From Acanthosepion lycidas (taxonomy: Eukaryota; Mollusca; Cephalopoda; Sepiida; Sepiidae), in assembly GCA_963932145.1 (NCBI GenBank), contig OZ010578.1, positions 46,854,558 to 46,918,557 of the forward strand: a stretch of DNA of 64,000 bases. Reading direction: 5' to 3'. Shown piece by piece: positions 20,515 to 31,136 of this stretch. The notes under the pieces were generated by a model. The model worked only from the letters and a program-made list of their open reading frames with translations, was not told where the DNA came from and made no database searches. The stretch's first letter is position 1. Each line of letters starts with the position of its first letter. A program made the position numbers and the translations under genes.

Positions 20515-20950
20515 TATATAGTGGAGCTGTCCAGTCTTCACTTTCGAGTCTCGATAATCCAAAAGTGCCATCGCGTCCTTGTTGGTGATGAATTATTTTC
20601 CAACGTAAAACAGCTTCCCCACTGACGAAACATCGCAAGCCTCTCGCTGCTTTATCGCTATTTCTATGGAAAGTGTTCTGACGAACTACCTTTCTTAGTC
20701 CCACCGGTCATAACATTTATGACTAAGACCCGATATGCCACGCCCATTGTAGCGAACTACCCTCATTCCCTTCGTATTCCATTGGTGAGATGTAAGAGTT
20801 CCATTCGAGCAGCTTCTTTTCACGAACAGCTGCATTGTGGAACCGACTCACAATAGCTTGATTCCGCGACCACTACAATCTTAACCTGTTCAAGACTAAT
20901 GTTAACCGTCATATCCTCCATAAACTGTGTCTCTTACTCTGTAATGCTTT
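20515..20950 (+). mobile_element. LINE family L-A, 3' half of the interrupted copy
   Basis: Continues the copy from 19690: VELSSLHFRV, IQKCHRVLVGDELFSNVKQL, a LSLLYRYFYGKCS-like block, TKTRYATP, YPHSLRIPLVRCK and finally the FKTNVNRHI-like end near 20900. This gives the whole C-terminal region of the family. Multiple frame changes are present. Confidence 0.8.
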
Positions 20951-21120
20951 GCTATGTACAGAGGAGCATTCACTTTAAAAGAAAAATCAGTCTGATGATG
21001 AGTTACTGAATGACAGAAATATAAAAGAACCTGTAACGCGTTTTATCCTTCGAAAAGACTTCTTCAGACTAAATAGTCGGACGCTAGAAACTTACACACG
21101 TTCATATTTATATAAGTGAG

Positions 21121-21415
21121 ATACACACACACACGCACAGACACACATACACACATACACACACACACAAATCTATTCATATAAGCTTTTAGTTCCCGTG
21201 GAAATTTTCACGGCGTCTTTCTTTCTTATCATTGAAACCAAGTAGCGTTTCTGATATGTCTTTTCTGTCTTTCCCCACGATCAAAACGGAATAGTCCTTT
21301 AGGTATTAACAGTGCGTAACGTAAATGCTAAGTAAAAAAGGAAGGGATAAGCGTATATGTATATCAGTTTCCAACACGTACAAGTGTGTCAAACACAAAG
21401 AAGCCATTTCGAAGG

Positions 21416-21470
<55 letters not shown>
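21121..21470. repeat. (CA)n, third copy of the 8642 repeat, and (AT)n
   Basis: (CA)n at about 21125-21170; CCACGATCAAAACGGAATAG at about 21276 matches the repeat pair at 8642 and 9017; (AT)n at 21419-21470. Confidence 0.7.
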
Positions 21471-21471
<1 letters not shown>

Positions 21472-21572
21472 TACCAGTAAAATATTATTTAATCTGAAGA
21501 AGTCCGTTCAAAGTTCATACATATACATATACATATTCTATCAGTAAAACATTATTTACTTCATTTTGAAAG

Positions 21573-21631
<59 letters not shown>

Positions 21632-21700
21632 ATCTACCAGTAAAACATTTATTTTGAAGATGTTCTTTCGTATGCCATACACACACAGACACAAACTCAA

Positions 21701-21743
<43 letters not shown>

Positions 21744-21833
21744 ATCTACCAGTAAAACATTATTTATTTTGAAGACGTTCTTTCGTATGCCATACACACA
21801 CACACACACACAAACATACACACACGAACTCAT

Positions 21834-21871
<38 letters not shown>

Positions 21872-21970
21872 TTCCACCAGTCTAAAAAATTCGTTTCGAA
21901 GGTCATACATATATATATTCCACTAGTAAGACATTATTATGTCTGAAGAATAATGTTTTACTGATGGAAT
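21471..21970. repeat. Compound minisatellite, about five units of 65-130 bp
   Basis: Units start with CTACCAGTAAAACATTATTT (about 21472, 21537, 21632, 21747 and, diverged, 21874), followed by GAAGACGTTCTTTCGTATGC and a (CA)n-(TA)n tail of variable length. The length differences come mainly from the dinucleotide tails. Confidence 0.8.
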
Positions 21971-21976
21971 CATATG

Positions 21977-21978
<2 letters not shown>

Positions 21979-22035
<57 letters not shown>
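21979..22035. repeat. (AT)n array
   Basis: About 57 bp of TA dinucleotides, followed by a short palindromic CACATGCACATATTTC region. Confidence 0.9.
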
Positions 22036-22037
<2 letters not shown>

Positions 22038-22130
22038 TCAACATGCACATATTTCTATATACATGTGTATCCAATACACGCACATGCAAATATATATATT
22101 TAAAGTATCCAATACACATACCATAATATA

Positions 22131-23318
22131 CAGGGTGTTTCAAAAAGAATACGCCAAAATCATCACGTGATGTGTCAAAAACGAAAGAAATTACAAACCT
22201 CTAGCATGAACACATTTGTTGTATATACATTCAAGTTTCATTTCATGTTTTATAAGTGCTCAATGTGGCCACCACCGGCAGCGCGGACAACATCAAGCCG
22301 ATATGAGAATTTTTCCCAAACGCGCCTCAGCATGTCACGGTCCACCATGTTGATTACAGCTGTTATTCGATCTTTGAAGTCATCGATCCTTGCTGAAAGT
22401 GCTGGAACATAAACTTGGTCTTTAACATACCCCCACAAGAAAAAGTCACACACAGTGAGGTCCGGGGATCTGGCAGGCCAAGCACAGAGAGTAAGATCTT
22501 TAGCACCTCTCCTCCCAATCCATTGCTGAGGCACGTTTTCATTCAGATAAGTACTAACCTCGAGATGCTAATGGGGTGGTGCTCCATCTTGCTGAAAAAT
22601 GAAGTCATTCGAATCTGCTTGCAGTAAAGTGAATAGCCAGTTTTGGGTGCTCTGTTCCCCAAATGCACACATTGTGACGATTGACTCTCAAATGGAAATT
22701 CGCTTCGTCACTAAAAACTAAACGCGAAAAGAGTTTCATCACCTTCCTCCATCTCCAGCATTGACCCACAGAATGTGCTCCGCATCACCTTCTCATAATT
22801 AGTAAGTGCTTGGACGAGGCTTAGTTTGTATGGTTTCATGTGTAATCGTCTCTTTAACACATGCCAGACAGAGGTGAAGCTGAAGACTTGCTCGACGTAC
22901 GGACTTACGTGGGCTGCTCTCAAATGCATCATGAATCATCTCCACTTGCTCCTCTGTAACACGTGGTCTTCCAGGACTCTTTCCTTTGCACAGGCATCAC
23001 TCTCTTTAAACTGTTTAACCCACCGTCGAATGCTCCCACGATGGGGCGGATCAATGCCGAATTCTGTTCTGAAAGCACGCTGCACCGTGACAATGGCGTT
23101 TGGTTTCGCGAACTCAAGCACGCATAATGCCTTCTGCTGAGGAGTCGCCATTTTGATTGATCTTCCCACAATTCAGCTGCACCAGAAGCGGTGAAACTGA
23201 CACCCAATCAAACTTTGATAAGTACTCTATCAAATAACCACTGATTCAGTCCACTACAATGCTATAGACCTGAAAAAACAGCGTAATGATTTTGGCGTAT
23301 TCTTTTTGAAACACCCTG
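22131..23318 (-). mobile_element. Tc1/mariner-superfamily transposon with intact ends (1188 bp)
   Basis: CAGGGTGTTTCAAAAAGAAT at the left and its exact complement at the right form TIRs of about 32 bp (through ACGCCAAAATCA), with TA on both outer sides (22129-22130 and 23319-23320). The minus strand carries a broken transposase gene. The TIRs are identical over at least 30 bp, which suggests a fairly young or recently mobilised copy, but the coding part has an internal deletion, so it is non-autonomous. Confidence 0.92.
22253..23153 (-). pseudogene. Broken transposase gene of the 22131 transposon
   Basis: Starts MATPQQKALCVLEFAKPNAI (23153 downward), the start typical of this transposase group, followed by RGSIRRWVKQFKES (helix-turn-helix). 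A middle frame gives WHVLKRRLHMKPYKLSLVQA and SDEANFHLR-like residues (first catalytic D). A C-terminal frame gives PQQWIGRRGAKDLTLCAWPA, RSPDLTVCDFFLWGYVKDQV (third acid D) and ends GGGHIEHL. A QQDGAPP block with the second D lies at about 22600. Compared with the family, roughly 60-80 residues appear deleted between the first and second D, and there are several frame changes. The spacing between the second and third acids is longer than the 34 of mariner by my count. Confidence 0.85.
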
Positions 23319-23325
23319 TATTAAA

Positions 23326-23648
23326 GTATAATACGCCTTCATCCATAATACGCACGCCTAAAATGGTGCTGAAAGGGTGGAAAAATGCTTCTACTCACTC
23401 ATAATGCCCATCCCTTGTTTGGTAATCAAACCCTATAAATTTCACCTCTCCAATTTCATTACGGACAGTGTTTCCTACTCTTATGTAAAAAAAAAATGGC
23501 TTTAAACATAGAATAATATTAGTCTAATTTAGTTTTATGATAATTCTTATTTTATTTTACGGCAAATTTTTAAACATTTTTTTGTAGCTGTGCATAATAC
23601 GCACCCCTGATTTTGCTTATTATTTTTAGAAAAAAATGCGTATTATAC
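23326..23648. mobile_element. Possible small TIR element (about 323 bp)
   Basis: GTATAATACGC at 23326-23336 and GCGTATTATAC at 23638-23648 are inverted. Subterminal CATAATACGCACGCC and GCATAATACGCACCCC are also related. There is no coding sequence. The TIR is short, so this is tentative. Confidence 0.4.
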
Positions 23649-23654
23649 ATGGGG

Positions 23655-24018
23655 AATTACGCTATGTCCCCTACATACATATATACGTAAGTGTATTTAA
23701 AACTTTCATGTTTATTTATATAAGCGGATACAACATAAAATATGTATATATACGTGTATATCACAGTCACATACGTATATGTACGTATATCCAAAACATT
23801 TACACACCTAAGCACACAAATACACGTACACACACAGACACATACGCAGATACACGCACACATACATACATATATATGTATCTAATGCAAATTCACATAC
23901 TAAGTTTAACCAACACTTCCACACTAACATCTATTTATAAAAGTGTTTCCAACACACGCATATATGTATAAGTGTTTTTCACACAGATAGAGACACGTAC
24001 ACATATACACACATATTC

Positions 24019-24059
<41 letters not shown>
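23655..24059. repeat. (CA)n/(TA)n-rich low complexity
   Basis: ACACACATACGTATATGTACG-like mixed dinucleotide repeats through 23980 and a clean (AT)n at 24021-24059. No gene. Confidence 0.8.
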
Positions 24060-24800
24060 TTGACTAAGTAATCCAATGGTATTTTCCTTTATAAACAATT
24101 TGAATTCAAATTCAAATAATCAGGAAAGAAATGGTTATTAAAAACAGTGAAGGAAACAAAGAAGGCATATTTGAGGAAAATTGAATAAACGAATTAATAC
24201 AAAAAATCGGAGCGAATAATTGCGTCGAAAATTGAATAATTTTTGGAAACCAAATTACTTGCTTCGTAGAGCGACGAAATGCTACAGAGATCAACACAGC
24301 ACAGAAATTCGAATTCTATTTCAAATGTACGTTGCACCTGCTGTCAAGGGAGATAACCGCATTTTTTTGTTGTTGCTGTCAAACAAAAGATAAAAGGGTG
24401 AAATCTAATTTCTATAGCTATTCTTCACTGTCGAAGTATCTCCCAGAATTCTGCAAAGCCAGTTTCGCAATTCTTCTTTTCGTTATTTTCTGGGATATTA
24501 TTTTTCGGACTCTTTTTAAGAGGGGGGAAATTGTTTAACGCGTCTCATCGGGTAAGACAGTTTCTGTTTTAAATTAAGTTATTTTGATTTAAATCTAGCT
24601 CACAGGCGTGCGTTCTTGGAACAATTGAAAACTTTCAATATCTTTTTAAATCAAATGATACAAAATATAGTGTACTTAAGTGATTGTATGAAGTTTAGTT
24701 ATTGTATTAAGTTTAGTTATTTAGAAATTCAATCAAGTCCCGGTAGTTCTTTCCAATTTAATTATTCTTAATGACTTTCTCCACCAACTAACGTATTGTA
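24060..24800. other. Intergenic, no gene recognised
   Basis: No domain or known repeat seen. GAAAGAAATGGTTATT-type AT-rich sequence. Confidence 0.45.
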
Positions 24801-24811
24801 GAAAACCAACA

Positions 24812-25057
24812 TTGTATATAAATTTAAATATCCTCTGGGAGATTGCATCTCTAACGGAAAAAAATAATAATTATGTTGGCAACACTACGACCACGTTGTC
24901 TCGGCGGCTGGGTTTTCATTTGAATAATGCGTCTAGCATTTCTAAACATCTACAACAGCATGCCTCTCTACAATCGCAATTCAGAAAAATTCTTGTTGAA
25001 AATACATGCATACATTTTTATGAACTAAAAATTCTTGAAGCTATATTAAAAAATTAA
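24812..25057 (+). mobile_element. Penelope-like element GIY-YIG fragment
   Basis: An 81-codon frame: NNNYVGNTTTTLSRRLGFHL, NNASSISKHLQQHA, FRKILVENTCIHFYELKILE, AILKN. YVGNTTTTLSRRL...HL...SSIxxHL matches the GIY-YIG endonuclease region of Penelope-like retroelements (YIGYTTTxLxxRLxxHL). It is also close to 27570-27690, which has NYIGYTTTCLSRRLTLHLSD. Truncated. Confidence 0.75.
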
Positions 25058-25522
25058 AAACGAACCTTAATAAAAGTAATTATGAATACTTCACAAATGT
25101 TTTAAAATCTTTACAGTAGGTTTTTACTAATAGTTCTTAATACTTATTTTTAAAAAAACCTCTCGACGACCTTATAACTTAGTTAAATCCCCTGGAGCGT
25201 TACTCAAGTCATTCGCACAGCACTAAACTCAGCGTTCTTCAATTCACTAGTAAAAAATATTAACTTTCAGATGAACTCTGCAATTTTCTGTTTTGAAAAT
25301 TATGAACACTACAATATTTGCCTTTAAAAAACAAAATGAAAGAAAACAACACCTCGATGATGACATTGTGCTAATGTCGAAAGTACTGGGAATAAATAAT
25401 ATGTATCAACACGGTAATTTTCACTCTTCCTTTAGTAATGACACCAAAAGCTTGTCCGTGAATATGAAAGGATCCAATTGAAAATAAGTAGACAAAACTT
25501 GTCTAAATTATCCAATGAAACA

Positions 25523-25534
<12 letters not shown>

Positions 25535-25602
<68 letters not shown>
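25535..25602. repeat. (AT)n array
   Basis: About 68 bp of TA dinucleotides directly 5' of an L-A LINE piece. Confidence 0.9.
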
Positions 25603-25603
<1 letters not shown>

Positions 25604-25604
25604 C

Positions 25605-25975
25605 TGATTCAGTCTTTCTTATCTAATCGCGAAATAAAAGTTGTCCTGATTGCCACGCTTCTAGATCTTTTTGTGCTAATGCAGATGTTCCTCAACACTA
25701 TCCTTCGGTCTATTTTATCGTTTATATTCATCAATGACCTTCCTAATGACATCAGTTCTCAAGTTGGTATCTATGCTCATTACTCCTCTCTCGATAATAA
25801 GTCTGACCAATTCGCTAAGGTGAAATTCGCAGCTGATCTAAAAAGAATGGCCTACAATTCGTTGTTAATTGAAACAAGGAATGGCTTGTTAATTTTAACG
25901 GCCCCAAAACGAGACTTCTCTCTATTAATCACCCTAGAGGAAACCAACTTTTCTTGCAGTAGACGAAGCAATTGA
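25605..25975 (+). mobile_element. LINE family L-A RT fragment (plus strand)
   Basis: CTGATTCAGTCTTTCTTATC matches 34440. The encoded ILSFIFINDLPNDISSQVGI is the RT motif 4 region (PxLFxIFINDLPDxI) just before the YADD box (here YAHYSSLDNKS), then KVKFAADL. A copy of the same part lies in the opposite orientation immediately downstream. Confidence 0.8.
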
Positions 25976-26560
25976 TTCGATATAGTCCCTTCACTGCATG
26001 TCATTGGTAAACATGAGGCCAAGGAGACGGAGAGTGTTGCTCTCCTGGAGTTTAGCACCAGCCATGTTGATGACAAGCAGAAAAGGTTCTATGTAGTGGT
26101 TAAATGAAAGCAGTTTTCTTTTGGGTGCGTTAAAATTTACAATCCATTTCTTACCCTAGTTAATCACTAATTGAAGGTTCTTTTCAAGAGCAGTTGCCAG
26201 GTTTCCTTTGTCAGATTTGCCGAATTTGCTAATGAGACAGGAGTAAATGCTATTGTCATTTGCATAAATACATATCTGGGAACTGATGACATCAGGGAGA
26301 TCATTGATGAAGATCAGAAACAGCGTAGGTTTTAAGAAAAAGCCCTGTGGGATTTCTGCGCTCGTATGAAAAGATCTGGAAGCGACCCCGTTCAACACGT
26401 GGATCATTTTACGATTTGTCAGGAACGAGTGGATTAAACCAAATATTCACCCTGTGGCACCGTAGCGCTGGAGCTTTCGTAGAAGACCAGAATGTCAAAC
26501 CCTGTCGAACGACTTCGAGATATCTAGAGCCACCGTCTGAGCTTCGCCATTCTTATCTAG
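25976..26560 (-). mobile_element. LINE family L-A RT fragment (minus strand, inverted partner)
   Basis: The minus strand encodes IPQGFFLKPTLFLIFINDLP, DVISSQICIYANDNSIYS (YADD box as YAND), then KGNLATALEKNLQLVIN, and farther on NFNAPKRKLLSF and GLMFTNDMQ-like residues to about 25980. It faces the plus-strand copy, giving an inverted repeat with arms of about 300 bp and considerable divergence. Confidence 0.8.
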
Positions 26561-26604
26561 ACATTGATAGACAAATTTCTAGAGCTTTATCTTATTATAT
26601 ATAT

Positions 26605-26840
26605 TCAGCACTCCGACTCCAGAGTTTCGTAGACCCTTTTTATGCGCTTTTTATTGGTGTTAGGTTAGCTTCTTTTTGTGTGTACGCGTGTGAATATGTG
26701 TGTGTGTGTATATCTGTGCGTGTGTATATGTGCGCATGTGTAGAATGGCGTGCTTATTTCTCATTTTCATCTTTTTTTTCTCCTCATCCTCTCTCCCATT
26801 TCCTTTTCCTTTTTTTTTTTCTCTTTCTCCTGTCTGTCTG
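26605..26840 (+). repeat. Unclassified interspersed repeat, copy 2 of 6183
   Basis: CGACTCCAGAGTTTCGTAGA, CTTTTTATTGGTGTTAGG, a TG-rich middle, and CTTTTTTTTCTCCTCATCC at the tail. Confidence 0.65.
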
Positions 26841-26950
26841 TCTCTCGATTAATCTATATATCCAAATGTAAAAGAACGAAAAGAATATAAATTCAAACGT
26901 TCATAACATTAATTTAAAAAAGGGCTCAGTACAAGAGTAGAGCAATAAAT

Positions 26951-27105
26951 ATTTATTATAAACTGTTACACTGGAACATGCAAGTTACTACAACAATAAT
27001 GCATTTTTGTTTCGACGTCTAAAGACGTCTCATCAGGTGGCTAACGATCGTTAGCAAATATGCATTTTTGTTGTGGTAACTTGCATGTTCCAATGTAAGA
27101 GTTTA

Positions 27106-27113
<8 letters not shown>
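26951..27113. repeat. Fold-back inverted repeat next to (AT)n
   Basis: ATTTATTATAAACTGTTACA to AACATGCAAGTTACTACAAC (26951-27003) is mirrored by GTTGTGGTAACTTGCATGTT to GAGTTTATAATAAAT (27069-27113). The loop holds GACGTCTCATCAGGTGG. Similar arms occur at 41460 and 53810 (GCATGTTCTAATGTAACA), so this is a repeated terminus. Confidence 0.75.

Positions 27114-27171
<58 letters not shown>
27114..27171. repeat. (AT)n array
   Basis: About 58 bp of TA dinucleotides. Confidence 0.9.
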
Positions 27172-27177
<6 letters not shown>

Positions 27178-27179
27178 AA

Positions 27180-27960
27180 TTTCATCACAAGAAAGGCAGT
27201 AAAGCCACTAAAACAAAACAATGGCTTCCCTAACCACCTTATAGACCACCAAATTAGACTATTTCTCCCCAAAGCAAGTAATAACGATAGCGAACACACA
27301 CCCAAAAATCACATACACATTTATTACAAAAGCAAAATGCATATTAATTACAAAACAAGACGAATATTCTCTAAGGCGTATTAGAAAGAAATATACTACT
27401 CCAATTGATCCGAATAAAAAAATCAAATTTATTATCTATTATAAAAAATTAAGACAGCCAACCCTATCCTTAAAAATGACAACACACCAACTAAGTCAAA
27501 ATTACAAAGAACGAACATTATCTATGAGTTCAAATTCCCCTTAAGGAACTGTGTTCCTTATCAAACCGGACTCATAAATAATTACATCGGTTACACAACT
27601 ACATGCTTATCCAGACGTCTTACGTTACACCTATCTGATCACAGCTCCATTAGAACCCATTTAAACACACACACAAATTTACCCATTAGGAGCATAATAG
27701 TTGAAAACACAAATATATTAACTGCATCCACCTGCAAAAAATGACTAAAAATAATGGAAGCTTTAATAATAAAAAAGAAAAAGCCAACCTTTAACAATAT
27801 TAACTACGAACAAGGCCACAATGTGCTAACCGTATTCGGAAATTAAAAACATCCCTACCACACAATAAGATATACACAGAACGCACACACTCAATTAAGC
27901 TGAAAAATCGAATCATCCTTGATAATGGCTAAAGGTATAGCCGAAAGCGCTCGGAAATAT
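27180..27960 (+). mobile_element. Penelope-like element, C-terminal part with GIY-YIG
   Basis: IKFIIYYKKLRQPTLSLKM (about 27422-27480), then RNCVPYQTGLINNYIGYTTT (about 27550-27605), CLSRRLTLHLSDHSSIRTHL, IIVENTNILTASTCKK, KIMEALIIKKKKPTFNNINY and EQGHNVLTVF. This is the usual order of a Penelope-like RT tail, linker and GIY-YIG endonuclease. The GIY part is reduced to YIG, as is common there. The 3' tail ATGGCTAAAG...GCCGAAAGCGCTCGG (27925-27955) recurs at 39360. The element is damaged by several stops. Confidence 0.8.
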
Positions 27961-28017
27961 AAAACATTTGGACAGTTCTGACACACCCTTTGTCCAGAAA
28001 AGAAAGCTCTTGTTAGA

Positions 28018-28024
28018 ACACACA

Positions 28025-28081
<57 letters not shown>

Positions 28082-28082
28082 G
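28018..28082. repeat. (CA)n-(TA)n array
   Basis: About 40 bp of CA followed by about 25 bp of TA. Confidence 0.9.
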
Positions 28083-28084
28083 CT

Positions 28085-28777
28085 ATTAGTTTCCAAGCAC
28101 AGCCGTCTGCTGGGGAAGTTATTCAATCCCTGTTGACGATGCCTGCTCAAACGCATCTATGTTTGTTCAACACCCACAGAGCCTAACGGTAGTATATACT
28201 GCTACAAATGTTGAGCGAAGTTTCTGAGAAAGATCGCATCATCTGACAAGATCAACAGTTTGAAAAAGGCCAGTATACAGTATATTGTTTGGGAATTGAG
28301 TTACCATTATGTAAAGATTTTTTTAAAAATAATTTCATCCCAAGAAAGGCGGTAAAGCCACTAAGACACAAAGGGTTACTGAATGGGAAAGAATAAAAAT
28401 ACAGAGAAAAATTAATAATGAGTGAGAACAACAAGATGACAATAGATAACGATTGGTTTTGAAATTAAAAAAAAGATTGGAGATCAATATTGGCTGGACA
28501 GCATGAAGTCGGAAGAAAGTTCTACAAGCGAGAAGTGCGAGAAAAGAAACTGTTAACTGTTGGTTGCATCTAGCTAATTCAGCTGTAAATTGATGAGACC
28601 TAGTTGCCAATCTAGTGCTGTGCTTAAATTCATAGAGTCCACAGCGAAGAGTTCACCAGAACAATTACCATGAAAGTGTTTATAGAAAAAGCACAAGGAA
28701 GCTATATAGGGAAGAGTATGAAGCCGAGACACTAGGCCAAGACCAATAATATTGCTTATTCTTCAAGAATCTATAAA
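28085..28777. other. Intergenic, one short duplicated block
   Basis: AATAATTTCATCCCAAGAAA and GGCGGTAAAGCCACTAA (28328-28365) duplicate 27172-27210. Nothing else recognised. Confidence 0.45.
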
Positions 28778-28779
28778 TA

Positions 28780-28880
28780 TTAGGTTGGTGCAAAAATAAT
28801 GACGTAATAATGTCGTTTTTTGACGTATTTTTAACGTCAAAAAACGACATTATTACGTCATTATTTTTGCACCAACCTAA
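28780..28880. mobile_element. Palindromic mariner MITE, copy a (101 bp)
   Basis: Begins TTAGGTTGGTGCAAAAATAA and ends with its complement. The whole element is a near-perfect palindrome around ACGTATTTTTAACGT. TA target duplications lie at 28778-28779 and 28881-28882. The TIR closely resembles human Hsmar1/MADE1. Non-coding. A transcript would fold into a hairpin of about 45 bp. Confidence 0.95.
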
Positions 28881-29257
28881 TATATAGCAGGCAATACCGG
28901 ACCATATGTGGCAGCAATATTCAAAGCCTGGACGAATGGTAGATTATATGTAAAATAGATTCTAGCAAGAACAATTGTCTAGCATCACACTGAACTAACT
29001 TATATGCAGACTATTGTCCACATCTTTATCCTTTATATGTATACTGTTGTTCTCATCTTTATTGAGTGGATTGCGAATTTGTTGACATAGTGAGTTTGTT
29101 TATGAATTAGGTGACGTCATTTAATTACTGGGCCGGGCAGTGTGTACATGGACTCAGTGAAAACAGGGAGGACAATAAATGAGCTGTACTAAATAAGAAC
29201 TAAACGAGGTATCCCTTGGCATGAACATTGGGAACGTTAACAACCTGCCCCTGTAGA

Positions 29258-29610
29258 TTAAGTAAAGGTCTCAGTTCGAAATTCCCTGTAGGTTACCCGG
29301 ATCGACATACACCTGATGAAGGCAAAACAGCTGAAACGTAATGATAACAGCAACAAAGATGAGCACAATAGTCCACATGTAAATAAGTTAAGTACACTGA
29401 AACACTCGGTCACGATGACTAGCACAGACATCAACGACTTCTGAACAGTTTCGTTGATGCGGATTTCGGGCATTTTCCCAAAGCTGCTACACGATAGGAT
29501 ACCCACTAAGCCGATGACATCTTGACAAATCAACCATGGTGAGATTCGAACCTGGATCTCATGGTCTGAAAGCGAACGTTCTAGCCAATCGACCACGTTA
29601 GAAAACTATT
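29258..29610 (-). mobile_element. tRNA-headed SINE C
   Basis: On the minus strand a tRNA-like unit: ACGTGGTCGATTGGCTAGAA (A box) and ATCCAGGTTCGAATCTCACC (B box), about 29530-29605, followed by a unique body containing AAATGCCCGAAATCCGCATC and CTTCATCAGGTGTATG. Distinct in sequence from SINEs A and B. Confidence 0.7.
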
Positions 29611-29741
29611 GACTGACTGATTCGTTTTCTGCGGCTTAACGATTTGATGGCTATTTAAAGCCAGAAAATATTTTAGATTTTTTAAGAATATTTTGTGGGG
29701 TGGGAGGCATCATCATGGAGGAGATGGGGTGGATTCATATA

Positions 29742-29844
29742 TTAGGTTGGTGCAAAAATAATGACTTAATGATGTCGTTTTTTGACGTATTTTTTAACGT
29801 CAAAAAACGACATTATTACGTCATTATTTTTTGCATCAAACTAA
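29742..29844. mobile_element. Palindromic mariner MITE, copy b (103 bp)
   Basis: TTAGGTTGGTGCAAAAATAA at the left and a slightly mutated right end (GCATCAAACTAA). TA flanks both sides. Core ACGTATTTTTTAACGT. Confidence 0.93.
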
Positions 29845-29879
29845 TATTTGCTAAGGGTATTTCGTAGTAAGTGAATATA

Positions 29880-30078
29880 ACTAACCCAACGGTAATTAGA
29901 ACTCGGCGCCCCGATTAACAACTACGAGCCATTATTCATTACACCATCCGCACATCCAAGCTTACATAACCCAGTATTCGCAAGCGGACACCCATCTAGA
30001 TGCTGACCAAGCTCAACGCTACTTAACTTCAGTGATCATACGGAAACAAGCGTTTCAATGTGATGAACATTATGTAAT
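29880..30078 (-). mobile_element. Chimeric 5S-tRNA SINE A, truncated
   Basis: Minus strand: a 5S rRNA-like unit (30078 to 29959) with GATCACTGAAGTTAAGTAGC, TAGATGGGTGTCCGCTTGCG and AATACTGGGTTATGTAAGCT, followed without a gap by TGGATGTGCGGATGGTGTAA and a B-box-like GCGCCGAGTTCTAATTACC. The same 5S to tRNA junction is present at 33129. Truncated after the tRNA-like part. Confidence 0.8.
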
Positions 30079-30084
30079 TTCATA

Positions 30085-31130
30085 TGAGCCCACATCAGCG
30101 GTGGATGCTGGCTGTATGGCAGTACGGGTTGAAATTTTTCACCAATAACACATATTTCCTGATGACAATCTGGCAAAATGACGTCTGCCGTCAGAAAGTA
30201 CATAAGAAGAAGAACACCTGAACACAGAGAAAAATTACACCTGTCGACATTCATCGACGTTACTCGACGTTTACGGAGACCAAGTAGTGGATGTAAGCAT
30301 AGTTAGTGTGTAATACGATTTAACTGCGGCGACAGCGACGTGAGTGACAAGGAAGACAACAACTGTGGATTCAAACCTCTTACTAAGGGTCGAGTCCTAT
30401 TTTAGACCATGAAAGAGTTGTCATCAATACAAAGTGAAAGCGGAAACCACCTCGTCTAAAAATGTGCGACCAGAAGAATTTTGAATGTCGAAGTGCATTT
30501 TATCAGATATTCATGTCACTAAATTTGGTCGAATAAATTAATCAAGTTTTCATTTATTTTTTTCCTTTTATCATAAAGCTTCGAAATTCAGGGATTTGTG
30601 ACTTTTATTACAAAGAGTATTCGTTCCTCGTCTTCAGCGAATGAATTTTATGAAAGAAATTTCATTGCTCTATCATCTGTCTTCATCATCCTAAGAGCGA
30701 ACAAGAAATTAAAATTCGATTTGTTTAGCGCGTTTGCAAACGGTATTAGCTTAAGAATTCAGATAAAAAGAATTAGAAGACAACTAAATTTAACCATTTC
30801 CAAATATTTGGTCACTGAAAATATCTGCCAAGTTCAATGTAAATTGCTTTGTAATAACTTCATCCGTCAACAAGCACACAAATTGAAATAATTTCAGTTT
30901 CTTGTTTTCGTCATCTGGAAGTAATGCACAGAGTCATAACACGCGTCATGGGCATCTCGACGCGGCGTAATGACCAGCAAGCGTATTTCGCTAAAACAAT
31001 TACGGCTGAAGAGTCAATTCGATCTTCACTGGGTGCTCCGTACTTTCGGCCTTGTGCCACATCTAAACCACGCTTAGAAAATCATCGTAACACACGTCTG
31101 CATAGTTTTTTTTTTTTAATCAAAAGAAAC
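30085..31130. other. Intergenic, no gene recognised
   Basis: A 97-codon plus-strand frame (30598-30891, ending QQAHKLK) has no recognisable domain and AT-rich codons. It is noted but not called a gene. Confidence 0.4.
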
Positions 31131-31136
31131 ACTTCT

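Noticed and set aside
20209-20625. 138-codon plus-strand frame as a gene
   Set aside because: It is the antisense of SINE A followed by the LINE L-A continuation.
30598-30891. 97-codon plus-strand frame as a host gene
   Set aside because: AT-rich, no domain, no splice context or neighbours. Kept only as a note in the intergenic entry.
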